Notes: generated by a model not told the origin, from the letters alone. A DNA stretch of 64,000 nucleotides from RYN-133 sp963754285 (GCA_963754285.1 CAVWFN010000020.1:124001-188000); one strand, 5' to 3'; positions 52,476 to 61,579 are shown, numbered from the stretch's first letter. Made by a program: numbers and translations.

Positions 52476-54157
52476 CAGTCCCGAGTCAGCTTGCGGTGGG
52501 TCACCGCGTGCGGACGTGCTGCGTCGATGCCGAGTCGCTCGATCTTGTTCTTCTCGTAGGACTCGAAGTTGCCCTCGAACCAGAACCAGTTCGCCGGGTT
52601 CGCGTCGTCGCCCTCCCACGCCAGGATGTGTGTGGCGATGCGGTCGAGGAACCACCGGTCGTGGCTGGTGATCACCGCACACCCGGGGAAGTTCAGCAAC
52701 GCGTTCTCGAGCGACCCGAGTGTCTCGACGTCGAGGTCGTTGGTCGGTTCGTCGAGCAGCAGGACGTTGCCGCCCTCCTTGAGGGTCAGCGCGAGGTTCA
52801 GCCGGTTGCGCTCGCCACCTGACAGCACTCCGGACGGCTTCTGCTGGTCGGGGCCCTTGAAGCCGAACGCCGACACGTACGCACGCGAGGGCATCTCGAC
52901 CTGGCCGACGTTGATGTAGTCGAGGCCGTCGGACACGATCTGGAACACCGACTTCGCCGGGTCGAGTCCGCCGCGGCTCTGGTCGACGTAGCTCAGCTGG
53001 ACCGTCTCACCCAGGCGCAGTTCGCCGGCGTCGGGCTGCTCCTGACCGACGATCATCTTGAACAGCGTGGTCTTGCCGACGCCGTTCGGACCGATGACGC
53101 CGACGATGCCGCCGCGCGGCAGTGAGAAGGACAAGTCCTTCATCAGCAACTCGCCGTCGAACCCCTTGTCGAGGTGGCTCGCCTCGACCACGACCGTGCC
53201 CAGCCGCGGGCCCGGCGGGATCTGGATCTCTTCGAAGTCGAGCTTGCGGGTCTTCTCGGCCTCGGCCGCCATCTCTTCATAGCGCTGCAGGCGCGCCTTG
53301 CTCTTGGCCTGGCGTCCGCGAGCGTTCTGCCGCACCCACTCGAGCTCCTCGCGCAGGCGCCGTTCGAGCTTCTGGTCCTTCTTGCCCTGGACGGTGAGCC
53401 GCTCGGCCTTCTTCTCGAGATAGGTCGAGTAGTTGCCCTCGTAGGGATAGGCATGGCCGCGGTCGAGTTCGAGGATCCACTCGGCCACGTTGTCGAGGAA
53501 GTACCGGTCGTGCGTGACGGCCAGCACGGCGCCCGGGTAGCGCGCCAGGTGCTGCTCGAGCCACTGCACGCTCTCGGCGTCGAGGTGGTTGGTCGGCTCG
53601 TCCAGCAGCAGCAGGTCAGGCTGCTCGAGCAGCAGCTTGCACAGCGCGACGCGGCGCCGCTCGCCGCCGGACAGGTGGGTCACCTGCTCATCGCCGGGCG
53701 GGCAGCGCAGCGCGTCCATCGCCTGCTCGATGCGGCTGTCGAGCTCCCAGCCCTCGGCATGGTCGATCTTCTCCATCAGTTCGCCCTGCTCGGCAAGCAG
53801 CTTGTCGAAGTCGGCGTCGGGCTCACCCATCGCGGCCGAGACCTCCTCGAACCGCGCGAGCGTGGCGCGAAGATCGGCGACGGCGTCCTCGACGTTGCCG
53901 CGCACCGTCTTGGTCTCATCGAGCGGCGGCTCCTGCTGGAGCAGCCCGACGGTGGCGCCGGGAGACAGCGTCGCGTCGCCGTTCGAAGCCTGGTCGAGCC
54001 CCGCCATGATCTTGAGCACGCTCGACTTGCCGGCCCCGTTCGGGCCGACGACGCCGATCTTCGCGCCAGGCAGGAACGACAACGTGACGTCGTCGAGAAT
54101 CACCTTGTCGCCGTGCGCTTTGCGCACCTTGTACATCGTGTAGATGAACTGAGCCAC
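52475..54157 (-). CDS. ettA: Energy-dependent translational throttle protein EttA (ABC-F)
   Basis: A 560-residue ABC-F ATPase with two ATP-binding cassettes and no membrane domain. First cassette: GPNGAGKSSVLKIMAGLD, signature HLSGGERRRVALCKLL, LLLDEPTNHLDAESV. Second: GPNGVGKTTLFKMIVGQ and LSGGERNRLNLAL with DEPTNDLDVE. The arm and linker (YEEMAAEAEKTRKLDFEEIQ) match EttA, which binds the ribosomal E-site and gates the first elongation step by ATP/ADP ratio. GTG start with GAGGACGGA upstream. Corresponds to Rv2477c. Confidence 0.95.
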   Translation of the reverse strand: MAQFIYTMYKVRKAHGDKVILDDVTLSFLPGAKIGVVGPNGAGKSSVLKIMAGLDQASNGDATLSPGATVGLLQQEPPLDETKTVRGNVEDAVADLRATLARFEEVSAAMGEPDADFDKLLAEQGELMEKIDHAEGWELDSRIEQAMDALRCPPGDEQVTHLSGGERRRVALCKLLLEQPDLLLLDEPTNHLDAESVQWLEQHLARYPGAVLAVTHDRYFLDNVAEWILELDRGHAYPYEGNYSTYLEKKAERLTVQGKKDQKLERRLREELEWVRQNARGRQAKSKARLQRYEEMAAEAEKTRKLDFEEIQIPPGPRLGTVVVEASHLDKGFDGELLMKDLSFSLPRGGIVGVIGPNGVGKTTLFKMIVGQEQPDAGELRLGETVQLSYVDQSRGGLDPAKSVFQIVSDGLDYINVGQVEMPSRAYVSAFGFKGPDQQKPSGVLSGGERNRLNLALTLKEGGNVLLLDEPTNDLDVETLGSLENALLNFPGCAVITSHDRWFLDRIATHILAWEGDDANPANWFWFEGNFESYEKNKIERLGIDAARPHAVTHRKLTRD

Positions 54158-54273
54158 TATCCGTCCTCGGTCTGGTACTGCGTGGAACCGTGTGCGCGCA
54201 GGACGAAACCACCCGCGCGCGAGCTACCACCCAGTGTCCCAGCCGCCCGGTAGGCCTTGAGTCGAGGCCCCGC

Positions 54274-54786
54274 TCAGCTGGCCGGCGCCAGTTCGCGCAC
54301 CTCACCGGTCGCGGTGTCGACCTCGATCTCGGCCTCATCTGCGGCCTCGGCCTCGTCCTCGATGTAGTGCTCCGTCTCGTCGGCCGGCCTGCCGTCCTCG
54401 TCGACGGGCACCTCGGCGGCCAGCGGCCGGTACACGCGCTCGAACTGCGCAATGCCGCGCGACAGGTCGTGGCCGATCGCGATCGCCTCGAGTTCGTAGG
54501 CCGTGTGCAGCTTCTCCTCGCGCTCGTACTCGCGCTGGCAGTAGCGCCCCTGGACGACGATCGGCTGGCCCTTCCGCAGCGACTGCGCGACATTCTCGCC
54601 CATCGCCCGCCAACACGTCACCGTGACGAAGAGCGTCGCCCCGTCAACCCATGCGTTCGTCTCGCGGTCGAAGCGACGCGGGGTGGACGCAACGCGGAAG
54701 CTGGCCACGAAGTGGCCGCCCTTGGTGCGCCGCAGCTTCGGGTTGTCGACCACGTTGCCTGCGATCGTCATTTGTACGTCGTTCAT
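54274..54786 (-). CDS. ssb: Single-stranded DNA-binding protein paralog
   Basis: A 170-residue SSB with an N-terminal OB fold (NDVQMTIAGNVVDNPKLRRT, FVTVTCWRAMGENVAQSLRKG, VVQGRYCQREYEREE). The C-terminal part is acidic (HYIEDEAEAADEAEIEVDTA) but ends in RELAPAS and lacks the usual DDDIPF partner-binding tip. That fits the second SSB of actinobacteria (Rv2478c-like), used under stress or competence-like conditions, rather than the replicative one. GAGGGAG is placed before ATG 54786. Confidence 0.9.
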   Translation of the reverse strand: MNDVQMTIAGNVVDNPKLRRTKGGHFVASFRVASTPRRFDRETNAWVDGATLFVTVTCWRAMGENVAQSLRKGQPIVVQGRYCQREYEREEKLHTAYELEAIAIGHDLSRGIAQFERVYRPLAAEVPVDEDGRPADETEHYIEDEAEAADEAEIEVDTATGEVRELAPAS

Positions 54787-54926
54787 CGATGCTCCCTCGA
54801 TCCGTTCCGGTCCATCCGGTACCGATCAGGCAACGGCATCGACGGGAATCACGACGACGAGAACAGCAAGCTGTGGACGGCCGAGAGCATTGTGGACGCG
54901 TGCGTCCGGGCTGTCGCAGTGACCTG

Positions 54927-55457
54927 CTAGCGCGCCGACCCGGCAACAGCGCCGAGCGCCGTCGCCATCGTCCCCAACACGGCGAGGTACGGGCCGATCG
55001 CGTAGTCACGCACGACGTGGAACACGTCCGACTGGGACTGGTATGCGAACACGATCAGCGCGACGATCGGCGCGATCGACGCCACCACTCCGAACACGGC
55101 CGCCACGATGCGGAAGGCATGCGCGCCGCGCCAGCGCACGCAGCTCGCGGCGCCGAGGCCGAGGGTGAGCCCGGCGATCAGCCAGGCGCCCCACGTGAAG
55201 TACATGAACGCGAACCCGCGCCACGACCGCGGTGCGAAGTCGGAGAAGCGCATCGCGACCCATTGACCGGACACGGTGGCGTTCCACCAGGTCGCGTTGA
55301 TGATCGCGACCAGTTGGACGGCGACGCCGACGACGACCGCGACGCTGCCGGTGATCGCGACCGGCCGACGGATGGCACGCGACTGCGTCGACGCCGGCTC
55401 CGCGAACGACACGCGCGGCATCATCTGGGTGGACTCGGCACCCGATGCGATGGCCAT
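54927..55457 (-). CDS. Four-helix integral membrane protein, unknown function
   Basis: A 176-residue protein with four hydrophobic segments: VAITGSVAVVVGVAVQLVAI, AFMYFTWGAWLIAGLTLGLG, FRIVAAVFGVVASIAPIVAL and the last one LAVLGTMATALGAVAG. The loop between the first two has WWNATVSGQW. No family recognised. ATG 55457 has GGGAGG six bases upstream. It is isolated, just before the tRNA gene on the opposite strand. Confidence 0.7.
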   Translation of the reverse strand: MAIASGAESTQMMPRVSFAEPASTQSRAIRRPVAITGSVAVVVGVAVQLVAIINATWWNATVSGQWVAMRFSDFAPRSWRGFAFMYFTWGAWLIAGLTLGLGAASCVRWRGAHAFRIVAAVFGVVASIAPIVALIVFAYQSQSDVFHVVRDYAIGPYLAVLGTMATALGAVAGSAR

Positions 55458-55595
55458 GGCCCTCCCCTGACTCTCGCTCTGCCGCGAAGCCTCTGCCGAG
55501 CGGGTGAAGCGTGTCAAGGCAGGTCGCGACACGGTTGCGCAACCGTTAGCTGGCACACAGGTGAGACCATGGGAGCGCCCACAGGCCGAGGCCCG

Positions 55596-55668
<73 letters not shown>

Positions 55669-55749
55669 CGCCCGCAAACTTGCCCGAAAGGCTCTTGCGC
55701 AGCATCTGACGGGCTCACTATGGTCCTGGCCGTCGTCGGGAGGGCGCCC

Positions 55750-56970
55750 ATGACCACGTCAACACCGGCCCTGTCGCTGCCGGGCTCGTTCGGAGCGGAA
55801 TCGTTCCTGGCGGCGCTGACCGTGCTCGCCGTGGTCACGGGTCTGTGGTGGCTCATCAGCAAGCAGAAGACCGCGCCACACGGCGGTCTCGTCACCGGCG
55901 CCGACAACCGTCGCTCGACCAGCAAGACGATCGCCATAGCCTGGACGATCGTCACCGCGTGGATGGTCGTTGCCGAGGCATACGTAGCGATCGGCGGGGC
56001 GGCCTCGTTCCACGATCTGTTGGACGGCGCGTCCGATCTGTACTTCGTCCTCCTCGGCGGCCCGTATGCGGCCGCGGCGTTCGCCAAGGCTGCAACGCAG
56101 TCGAAGGTGTCGACCGGAGTGCTGTCCAAGCCGCCGAGTCGGGTCGGGCCGAAGGCGTTCGACGTCATCGCAGACGACAACGGCAACGTCGACCTCTACG
56201 ACTTCCAATACACGCTGTTCAATGCGCTGGCGCTGCTCATCGTGGTGTTCACCTTCGCCGCGCATCCCGGACACGGACTGCCGGAGATCCCGCAATTCCT
56301 CGCGATCCTGACCGGCGGCTCTGCCCTGACCTACACGGTCAACAAGTCGATCGCCTCGGACGGCCCGCAGATCACCGCCGTCCACCCGCCGAAGGCGCGC
56401 ATCGGCGACATCGTGACGATCAGAGGAATCCAACTGCTGTCCGGCGTCAGCGGGACGCCGCTGCCGAAGGTCACCATCGGCGGCGTGGACGCGACGGGCG
56501 TCGCTGTGTCGCCCAACTCCAGCAACGCGCTGGTCGCAACGGTCGTGGCGGCGGCGCAGGGCGAACCCTTGCGCGGTTCATCAGACGTCACGGTGACGCC
56601 GGCTACGGGCGCACCGATCGTGCTGCGCGGTGGCATCGACATCGTCGACGACGTGCTGACCCTCGACAGCGTCAAGCCGCAGCCCGCACACCCGCACGCC
56701 AAGATCACGGTCGACGGCTCGTTACTGCTCGCGCCCGGCACAGCCACAGGAAACGCCGCGGGCGTGGCCAGCATCGGCGGTCTGAGCGCCTCGGTGACGG
56801 TCGGGCCGCTGAACTGGCCGACGACCTTCGACGGCGAGTACAGCGACAGCGCGATCACGCTTCAGCTCGGCGACGCGCCCACCGGCATCGACGCAACCGG
56901 AAACGCGACCTTGACCGTGACCCGCGATGCGCAATCGCAGGCAACGACCCTCGGGTATCAGCTCAGCTGA
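55750..56970 (+). CDS. Membrane protein with C-terminal IPT/TIG-like domain
   Basis: A 406-residue protein. The N-terminal half has four or five hydrophobic segments (FLAALTVLAVVTGLWWLIS, IAIAWTIVTAWMVVAEAYV, LALLIVVFTFAAHPG). The C-terminal half (ITAVHPPKARIGDIVTIRG, VTIGGVDATGVAVS) is an IPT/TIG immunoglobulin-like domain followed by a second beta domain. Together this suggests a membrane-anchored surface-binding or assembly protein. GGGAGGG is ideally placed before ATG 55750. It is followed by a palindrome and the ferritin-like/cupredoxin genes. Confidence 0.75.
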   Translation: MTTSTPALSLPGSFGAESFLAALTVLAVVTGLWWLISKQKTAPHGGLVTGADNRRSTSKTIAIAWTIVTAWMVVAEAYVAIGGAASFHDLLDGASDLYFVLLGGPYAAAAFAKAATQSKVSTGVLSKPPSRVGPKAFDVIADDNGNVDLYDFQYTLFNALALLIVVFTFAAHPGHGLPEIPQFLAILTGGSALTYTVNKSIASDGPQITAVHPPKARIGDIVTIRGIQLLSGVSGTPLPKVTIGGVDATGVAVSPNSSNALVATVVAAAQGEPLRGSSDVTVTPATGAPIVLRGGIDIVDDVLTLDSVKPQPAHPHAKITVDGSLLLAPGTATGNAAGVASIGGLSASVTVGPLNWPTTFDGEYSDSAITLQLGDAPTGIDATGNATLTVTRDAQSQATTLGYQLS

Positions 56971-56980
56971 CCCGCACGCG

Positions 56981-57001
56981 CGTGATCAGATCGTGATCAC
57001 G
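56981..57001. terminator. Hairpin or operator after the IPT-domain gene
   Basis: A perfect 8-bp inverted repeat, CGTGATCA with TGATCACG around 5 bases, starts ten bases after the stop at 56970 and lies about 120 bp upstream of the ferritin-like gene. No T-run follows, so it may be an operator instead of a terminator. Confidence 0.5.
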
Positions 57002-57122
57002 ACAGTGAGGTCAAATCGGAACCACCTTCCTGGATCGCCTCGAAGTCACCACCTGAGGGAGAACCCCACAGTCGGTGCGCCACAAACCCGTCGGCGATCG
57101 GCACGAGCCAGCGAGGTGGCAG

Positions 57123-57926
57123 GTGGATCCAAAGATCGACGAAGGACGATTCCGCGAACTCATGACGGAGTCGGACGACTTGCAGTCGGATGCGATGAAA
57201 GGGGCCCACGCAGGGCTCAACTCATACGTGGAGGCCGCGCGCGAGTCACGCTACGAGCATCGTCGCGAACTCGGCATCGGTGGCGCGATCATCGGCGCAG
57301 GTGCATTGGGCGCGGCTGCCCTGGCCTTTGCGAGCCCTGCGTTCGCCGCGAGTTCCAAGGACGTGATGGCGCTGCAGACCGCGGCCAGCATCGAGGTGCT
57401 CGCCATCGCGACGTACAAGAAGGCCCTTACCCTGCCGTTCATCGGTGGGAGCAGCGCCAACGGTGTCGTCAAGGCGTTCGCGCAGAAGACGATGGCCCAG
57501 CACGAGGACCACCTCAAGGGGTTCAACGCCGCCGTCATGAAGCTGGGTGGCAAGCAGCAGACCAACCCGGACCCCAAGTACGCACCGATCGTCACGAAGG
57601 CGGTCCCGACGCTCACCAGCCCCGACAAGGTCGTGGCATTGGCGATCACGCTCGAGGACGTCGCGGCACAGACCTACGTCGCCGATGTGGGTCTGGTCAG
57701 CACGCCGGAGCTGCGGCAGCTGTTCTCCGGCGTCGCCGGCGTCGAAGCCCAGCACAAGGCGATCCTGCTGGCGGTCCAGGCGCTCCTGAAGGGAAATCTG
57801 GCCAGTCAGATCAAGCTGCCGCCGGACGCGACGAAACTCCCTGCGGCTGCGGGCAACGTCGGATTCCCTGACTCCGACTACCCGACCAAGATGGCTTCGC
57901 CCGTGTCCGAAGGAGCGGTCAAGTGA
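57123..57926 (+). CDS. Ferritin-like domain protein, exported (first)
   Basis: A 267-residue protein with a roughly 45-residue hydrophilic N-terminal extension, then a Tat-like export signal (HRRELGIGGAIIGAGALG at about 46-63, cleavage after ASPAFA). The mature part is a ferritin-like four-helix bundle with the diiron-type residues: E91 and Y98 (SIEVLAIATYKK), E128/H130 (MAQHEDHLKGF), Glu in TLEDVAAQTY, and E/H in VEAQHKAIL. Possible roles are iron or peroxide handling outside the cytoplasm. GTG 57123 is chosen; its stop overlaps the next start. Confidence 0.78.
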   Translation: MDPKIDEGRFRELMTESDDLQSDAMKGAHAGLNSYVEAARESRYEHRRELGIGGAIIGAGALGAAALAFASPAFAASSKDVMALQTAASIEVLAIATYKKALTLPFIGGSSANGVVKAFAQKTMAQHEDHLKGFNAAVMKLGGKQQTNPDPKYAPIVTKAVPTLTSPDKVVALAITLEDVAAQTYVADVGLVSTPELRQLFSGVAGVEAQHKAILLAVQALLKGNLASQIKLPPDATKLPAAAGNVGFPDSDYPTKMASPVSEGAVK

Positions 57927-58750
57927 CCAAGAAAAAGGATCAGAACGAGATCGCGATCTCCGAGCACGAGCTCAACGCGATGACCGCCGAGCTGGACATG
58001 CTGCACAACGAGACCTTCCCGGCTGTGCAGAAGACCTTCTCCGACGTCCGTGCCAACCTGGCGCACCTGCGCACCACCTCAGGACGCGACGCCGGTCGGC
58101 GCACGTTCCTGCTCGGGCTGGGTGGCGTTGCGCTGGTCGGTGGAGTTGCCGCATGCAGTAGCTCCGGTGGTGGCAGTGCCGCGTCCACGCCGGCGCAGCA
58201 GAGCACGACACCGGCCGCACCGAACTCCTCCTCGGGTGGCAGCCAGTACACCGGCGACCTGCAAGTCGTCGCGCTGGCAGCCGCACTGGAGAACCTGGCC
58301 GTCGCGGCGTACCAAGGCGCGATCAAGATGGCCGGTGCAGGCAAGCTCGGCAAGGTGCCACCGGCGATCGCCACGTTCGCCACGACTGCGATGAAGCAGC
58401 ACCAGGATCACGCGGCGGGTTGGAACTCGGTGCTCACGAAGAACAATGTGAAGCCCGTGACCACCCCGGCGCTGACGATCACCAAGACGGAGGTCGCCAA
58501 GCTCGGCCAGGCGAAGAACGTCGTCGATGTCGCCAAGCTCGCGCTCACGCTCGAGGACGCGGCAGCGGCCACGTACCAATTCGCGGTCGGGGCGGTCCAC
58601 GATCCGGCAGGCATCGTGCAGGCGGCGACCATTCAGCCGGTCGAGGCCATGCACGCGGCCATCCTGAACTTCGTGCTGGGCCAGTACCCGGTGCCGATGT
58701 CCGACATCGGCACCAGCGGCGCGATCTCGGCGTCGATGTTCACCGGGTGA
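57923..58750 (+). CDS. Ferritin-like domain lipoprotein (second)
   Basis: A 275-residue protein paralogous to its neighbour. A hydrophilic N-terminal part of about 57 residues (MTAELDMLHNETFPAVQKTF) precedes a strong Tat motif RRTFLLGLGG and the lipobox-like VAAC (Cys near residue 78). The ferritin-like bundle has E123 and Y130 (ALENLAVAAYQG), but in the second helix MKQHQDHAAGW a Gln replaces the Glu ligand found in the first protein. The last helix retains E and H in VEAMHAAIL. GTG start in a GTGA overlap. Confidence 0.78.
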   Translation: MTKKKDQNEIAISEHELNAMTAELDMLHNETFPAVQKTFSDVRANLAHLRTTSGRDAGRRTFLLGLGGVALVGGVAACSSSGGGSAASTPAQQSTTPAAPNSSSGGSQYTGDLQVVALAAALENLAVAAYQGAIKMAGAGKLGKVPPAIATFATTAMKQHQDHAAGWNSVLTKNNVKPVTTPALTITKTEVAKLGQAKNVVDVAKLALTLEDAAAATYQFAVGAVHDPAGIVQAATIQPVEAMHAAILNFVLGQYPVPMSDIGTSGAISASMFTG

Positions 58751-59109
58751 TCATGATGAGACGCGTTCTTGCTGCCGTCGCCGCCGTGGGCCTGCTCGCA
58801 GGCTGCGGCGGCAGCAAGCCCGGCTCCGGGACGAACACGCAATCGAGTTCGGCCAGCAACGGGGCGGCACCGACCGTCGTGGTGAAGAACTTCAGCTTCA
58901 TGCCGGGCAATCTGACGGTGAACAAGGGCACGAAGGTCACTTGGAAGTTCGAGGACAACGTTCAGCACAACGTGACGGCGACCGACAACAAGTTCAAGTC
59001 CAAGAACATTCAGACCGGGTCGTACTCGTACACCTTCAACACAGCCGGGAAGTACAGCTACTACTGCTCGATCCACCAGTACATGAAGGGCAACATCACG
59101 GTGCACTGA
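58747..59109 (+). CDS. Cupredoxin (plastocyanin-like) lipoprotein
   Basis: A protein of about 120 residues with a short lipoprotein signal (lipobox LLAGC) and a type I copper cupredoxin fold. Copper ligands are visible: His in DNVQHNVTA, then Cys, His and Met in YYCSIHQYMKG. It likely carries electrons between membrane redox partners. Start is GTG 58747, overlapping the previous stop (GTGA); ATG 58753 is an alternative. Its 3' end overlaps the convergent small gene by 14 bases. Confidence 0.87.
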   Translation: MIMMRRVLAAVAAVGLLAGCGGSKPGSGTNTQSSSASNGAAPTVVVKNFSFMPGNLTVNKGTKVTWKFEDNVQHNVTATDNKFKSKNIQTGSYSYTFNTAGKYSYYCSIHQYMKGNITVH

Positions 59110-59326
59110 GATCGTCGTCGCGCGACGCCTTGCCGGCGCGCTCGGCGGCGTCGCGCATCTCGAACACGTCGCTCGCGAGATCACCGATCTCGCGGGCGAC
59201 GTCGCGTATTGCCCCAGTGACGATCGACGCGATACGCCCGACATGAGCCGCGGTCGTCTCGGTCAGCACCTGGACGGTGTCCTTCGCGATCTCGGCGCGG
59301 CCGAGCCCACCTCTGCCCTGTGCCAT
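59096..59326 (-). CDS. Small amphipathic protein, unknown function
   Basis: A 76-residue protein: GLGRAEIAKDTVQVLTETTA, HVGRIASIVTGAIRDVAREI and a charged C-terminus. It looks like one long amphipathic helix pair without a signal peptide. GAAGGGACG precedes ATG 59326. Position just upstream of the desaturase stop and convergent with the cupredoxin suggests an independent small gene. No family recognised. Confidence 0.55.
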   Translation of the reverse strand: MAQGRGGLGRAEIAKDTVQVLTETTAAHVGRIASIVTGAIRDVAREIGDLASDVFEMRDAAERAGKASRDDDLSAP

Positions 59327-59345
59327 GAACGTCCCTTCGGCTCGA

Positions 59346-60458
59346 TCAGGCAGCGACCGTCGCCGCATCGGCGACGATACGCACTGCGGGCTCGTCCGAC
59401 TTGCGGCGCCCGAACGGGAGCGCGAGCCGGGCGATCTTGCCGTAGACGGAGCCGAGCTGCTTCGACAGCCGACCGGTGTTGTACGGCAGGCCGTACTTCT
59501 CGCAGAGCGCCTTCACCTCGGGCGCAATCTCCGGATAGCGCCGCGCCGGCAGGTCCGGGAACAGGTGGTGCTCGATCTGGTGCGAGAGGTTGCCGGACAG
59601 GATGTGGAACAGATTGCCGCCGCTGATGTTGGCCGAGCCGAGCATCTGCCGCACGTACCAGCGTCCGCGTGACTCGTTCTCGGTCTCTTCTTCAGTGAAC
59701 GTCGCGACGCCGGACGGGAAGTGACCGCAGAAGATGATCGAGTACGCCCAGATGTTGCGGACGAGATTGGCAGTGCCGTTGGCGGTCAGCGTCGACAGGA
59801 ACAGCGGCCCGGTCAGCGCGGGGAACAGCACGTAGTCCTTGAGCGTCTGCCGACCGACCTTGCGCCAGATGCCGTCGAGCAGTTCCTTGTTCTCGGACAT
59901 CTTGCGCTTGCCGCTGACGAGATTCTCGGCTTCGAGGTCGTGCAGCGCGACGCCGTACTGGAAGAAGCTCATCAGCAGGAAAGCCCACACCGGGTTGCCC
60001 AGGTAGTAGGGGTTCCACTTCTGGGCCTCGTCCATGCGCAGGATGCCGTAACCGATGTCACGGTCCTTGTCGATGATGTTCGTGAACGTGTGGTGCATGT
60101 AGTTGTGCGAATGGCGCCACTGGTCGGACGGGCAGGCCGTGTCCCACTCGAACATCTTCGAGTTCAACGCGGGGTCACGCATCCAGTCGTACTGACCGTG
60201 CATGACGTTGTGGCCGATCTCCATGTTGTCGAGGATCTTCGACAGGCTCAGGGCGGCCGTCCCTCCCAACCAGAACGGCGGCAGGAAGCCGAGGAACAGC
60301 GCGGCGCGGCCGGCGGCCTCGAGACCGCGTTGGGTCTTGACGACCTTGTAGATGTAGTCGCGGTCTTCGGCGCCGAGATCGGCGACGACCCGCGCACGGA
60401 TTGCGTCGAGTTCGCGGCCGAGCTCGTCGACCTGCGATTCGGTCAGGGTGATGGTCAT
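59346..60458 (-). CDS. Membrane fatty acid desaturase (DesA3-like)
   Basis: A 370-residue acyl desaturase with the three histidine boxes that bind the diiron centre: HNVMHGQYDW, QWRHSHNYMHHTFTN and HQIEHHLFPDLP. Hydrophobic helices lie before and after the second box. It resembles the mycobacterial stearoyl desaturase DesA3, introducing a cis double bond into acyl chains at the membrane. Electrons probably come from the ferredoxin reductase-type protein encoded eight bases upstream, as in the Rv3229c-Rv3230c pair. Confidence 0.92.
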   Translation of the reverse strand: MTITLTESQVDELGRELDAIRARVVADLGAEDRDYIYKVVKTQRGLEAAGRAALFLGFLPPFWLGGTAALSLSKILDNMEIGHNVMHGQYDWMRDPALNSKMFEWDTACPSDQWRHSHNYMHHTFTNIIDKDRDIGYGILRMDEAQKWNPYYLGNPVWAFLLMSFFQYGVALHDLEAENLVSGKRKMSENKELLDGIWRKVGRQTLKDYVLFPALTGPLFLSTLTANGTANLVRNIWAYSIIFCGHFPSGVATFTEEETENESRGRWYVRQMLGSANISGGNLFHILSGNLSHQIEHHLFPDLPARRYPEIAPEVKALCEKYGLPYNTGRLSKQLGSVYGKIARLALPFGRRKSDEPAVRIVADAATVAA

Positions 60459-60466
60459 GATTTCTC

Positions 60467-61546
60467 TCAGACGTTGAGTTCGACGTCGCCGACAGGCACG
60501 TTGATGCACAGCTGGATCTCGGTGTCGGGATCACTGTCGGTCTCGCCGGTGCGGATGTTGCGGGTGCACCCCGTGGTCTTCACCTGGGTGCACGAGAAGC
60601 AGATGCCCATGCGGCAGCCGTATTCGGGGTTCAGGCCGGCCGCCTCGGCCTGCTCGAGCAAAGTGGCTCCTGAGTTGTCGACCTCGGTGTCACTGGCGGC
60701 GAATCGCACGGTGCCGGTCGCGTCGCCTGCGACGACCGCGATCTCCGGGGTGAACTCCTCGACGTGCAACCGCTCGAGGAGCCCGGCCGATTTGTAGTGC
60801 TCACGGACGGCGCGCATCAGTCCGGGCGGCCCGCACACGAACGTGTGTGCGTCGGCGTGCCACGGTGCGACCGACTCGAGGTGCTCGGCACCGAAGAAGC
60901 CGGCGAGGTCGCCCTCATCGGTCGCGGTGTAGGCGAGGACGACACGCACGTTGTCGTGCTCGGCTGCGAGTCGCTCGAGCTCGGCACGATGCGGCACGTG
61001 CGCCGCGTCGTCCGCGTAGTGCAGGAACACGACGTCACCGCGATGGCCCTCGTCGCACAGCGTGCGCAGCATCGACAGGACGGGGGTGATGCCGCTGCCT
61101 CCGCTCACGAGCAGCGTCTGTGCAGGCCGGGTGGCCGGAAGGGTGAACGTGCCGTCCGCCTGGCCGAGATCCAGCACCAGACCTGGACGCGCATTCGCGT
61201 GCAGCCACTGCGAGAACAGTCCGTCCGGATGCGCCTTGACGGTGAGCTCGAAGTGTCCGTCCGCGCGCAACTGCGAGCAGCTCGGCGAGTAGCACCGCGT
61301 GCGGCGCACACCGTTGATCACGGCCGTGACCTGCACGAACTGGCCCGCGCGGAACCCGCGCCATTGGCGCGTCGGGCGCAGCGTGAGTGCGACGGTGTCG
61401 GGCGTCGTCCGCACGACCTGCGTCACCTCGGCCCGCAGCTCGCGGACGGTGAGCATCGGGTTGATCAGCTCGAGGTACCGATCGACGCCGTGCGGCGTCG
61501 CGAGGGCCTCCAGCAGTTTCAGCGGTGACCGCGCAAAGGTGGTCAT
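60467..61546 (-). CDS. Ferredoxin/flavodoxin reductase with 2Fe-2S domain (desaturase partner)
   Basis: A 359-residue flavoprotein. The FAD/NAD(P)H module has FRAGQFVQV, RCYSPSCSQLRADGHFELTV and SGGSGITPVLSMLRTL; the C-terminal plant-type 2Fe-2S ferredoxin has Cys ligands in NPEYGCRMGICFSCTQVKTTGC and IQLCINVP. It passes electrons from NADPH to the downstream desaturase, as Rv3230c does for DesA3. GAGGATGCC precedes the ATG at 61546, and a palindromic operator sits just upstream. Confidence 0.92.
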   Translation of the reverse strand: MTTFARSPLKLLEALATPHGVDRYLELINPMLTVRELRAEVTQVVRTTPDTVALTLRPTRQWRGFRAGQFVQVTAVINGVRRTRCYSPSCSQLRADGHFELTVKAHPDGLFSQWLHANARPGLVLDLGQADGTFTLPATRPAQTLLVSGGSGITPVLSMLRTLCDEGHRGDVVFLHYADDAAHVPHRAELERLAAEHDNVRVVLAYTATDEGDLAGFFGAEHLESVAPWHADAHTFVCGPPGLMRAVREHYKSAGLLERLHVEEFTPEIAVVAGDATGTVRFAASDTEVDNSGATLLEQAEAAGLNPEYGCRMGICFSCTQVKTTGCTRNIRTGETDSDPDTEIQLCINVPVGDVELNV

Positions 61547-61561
61547 GGCATCCTCAATTTC

Positions 61562-61579
61562 GGTGAACAGTTGTACACC
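61562..61579. promoter_or_regulatory. DesT/FabR-like operator of the desaturase operon
   Basis: GGTGAACAGTTGTACACC is an imperfect palindrome (GGTGnACAnnTGTnCACC) 16-33 bp upstream of the reductase ATG. It resembles the site I recall for Pseudomonas DesT, AGTGAACGCTTGTTGACT. A FabR/DesT-like regulator is encoded divergently at 61695. Confidence 0.6.
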
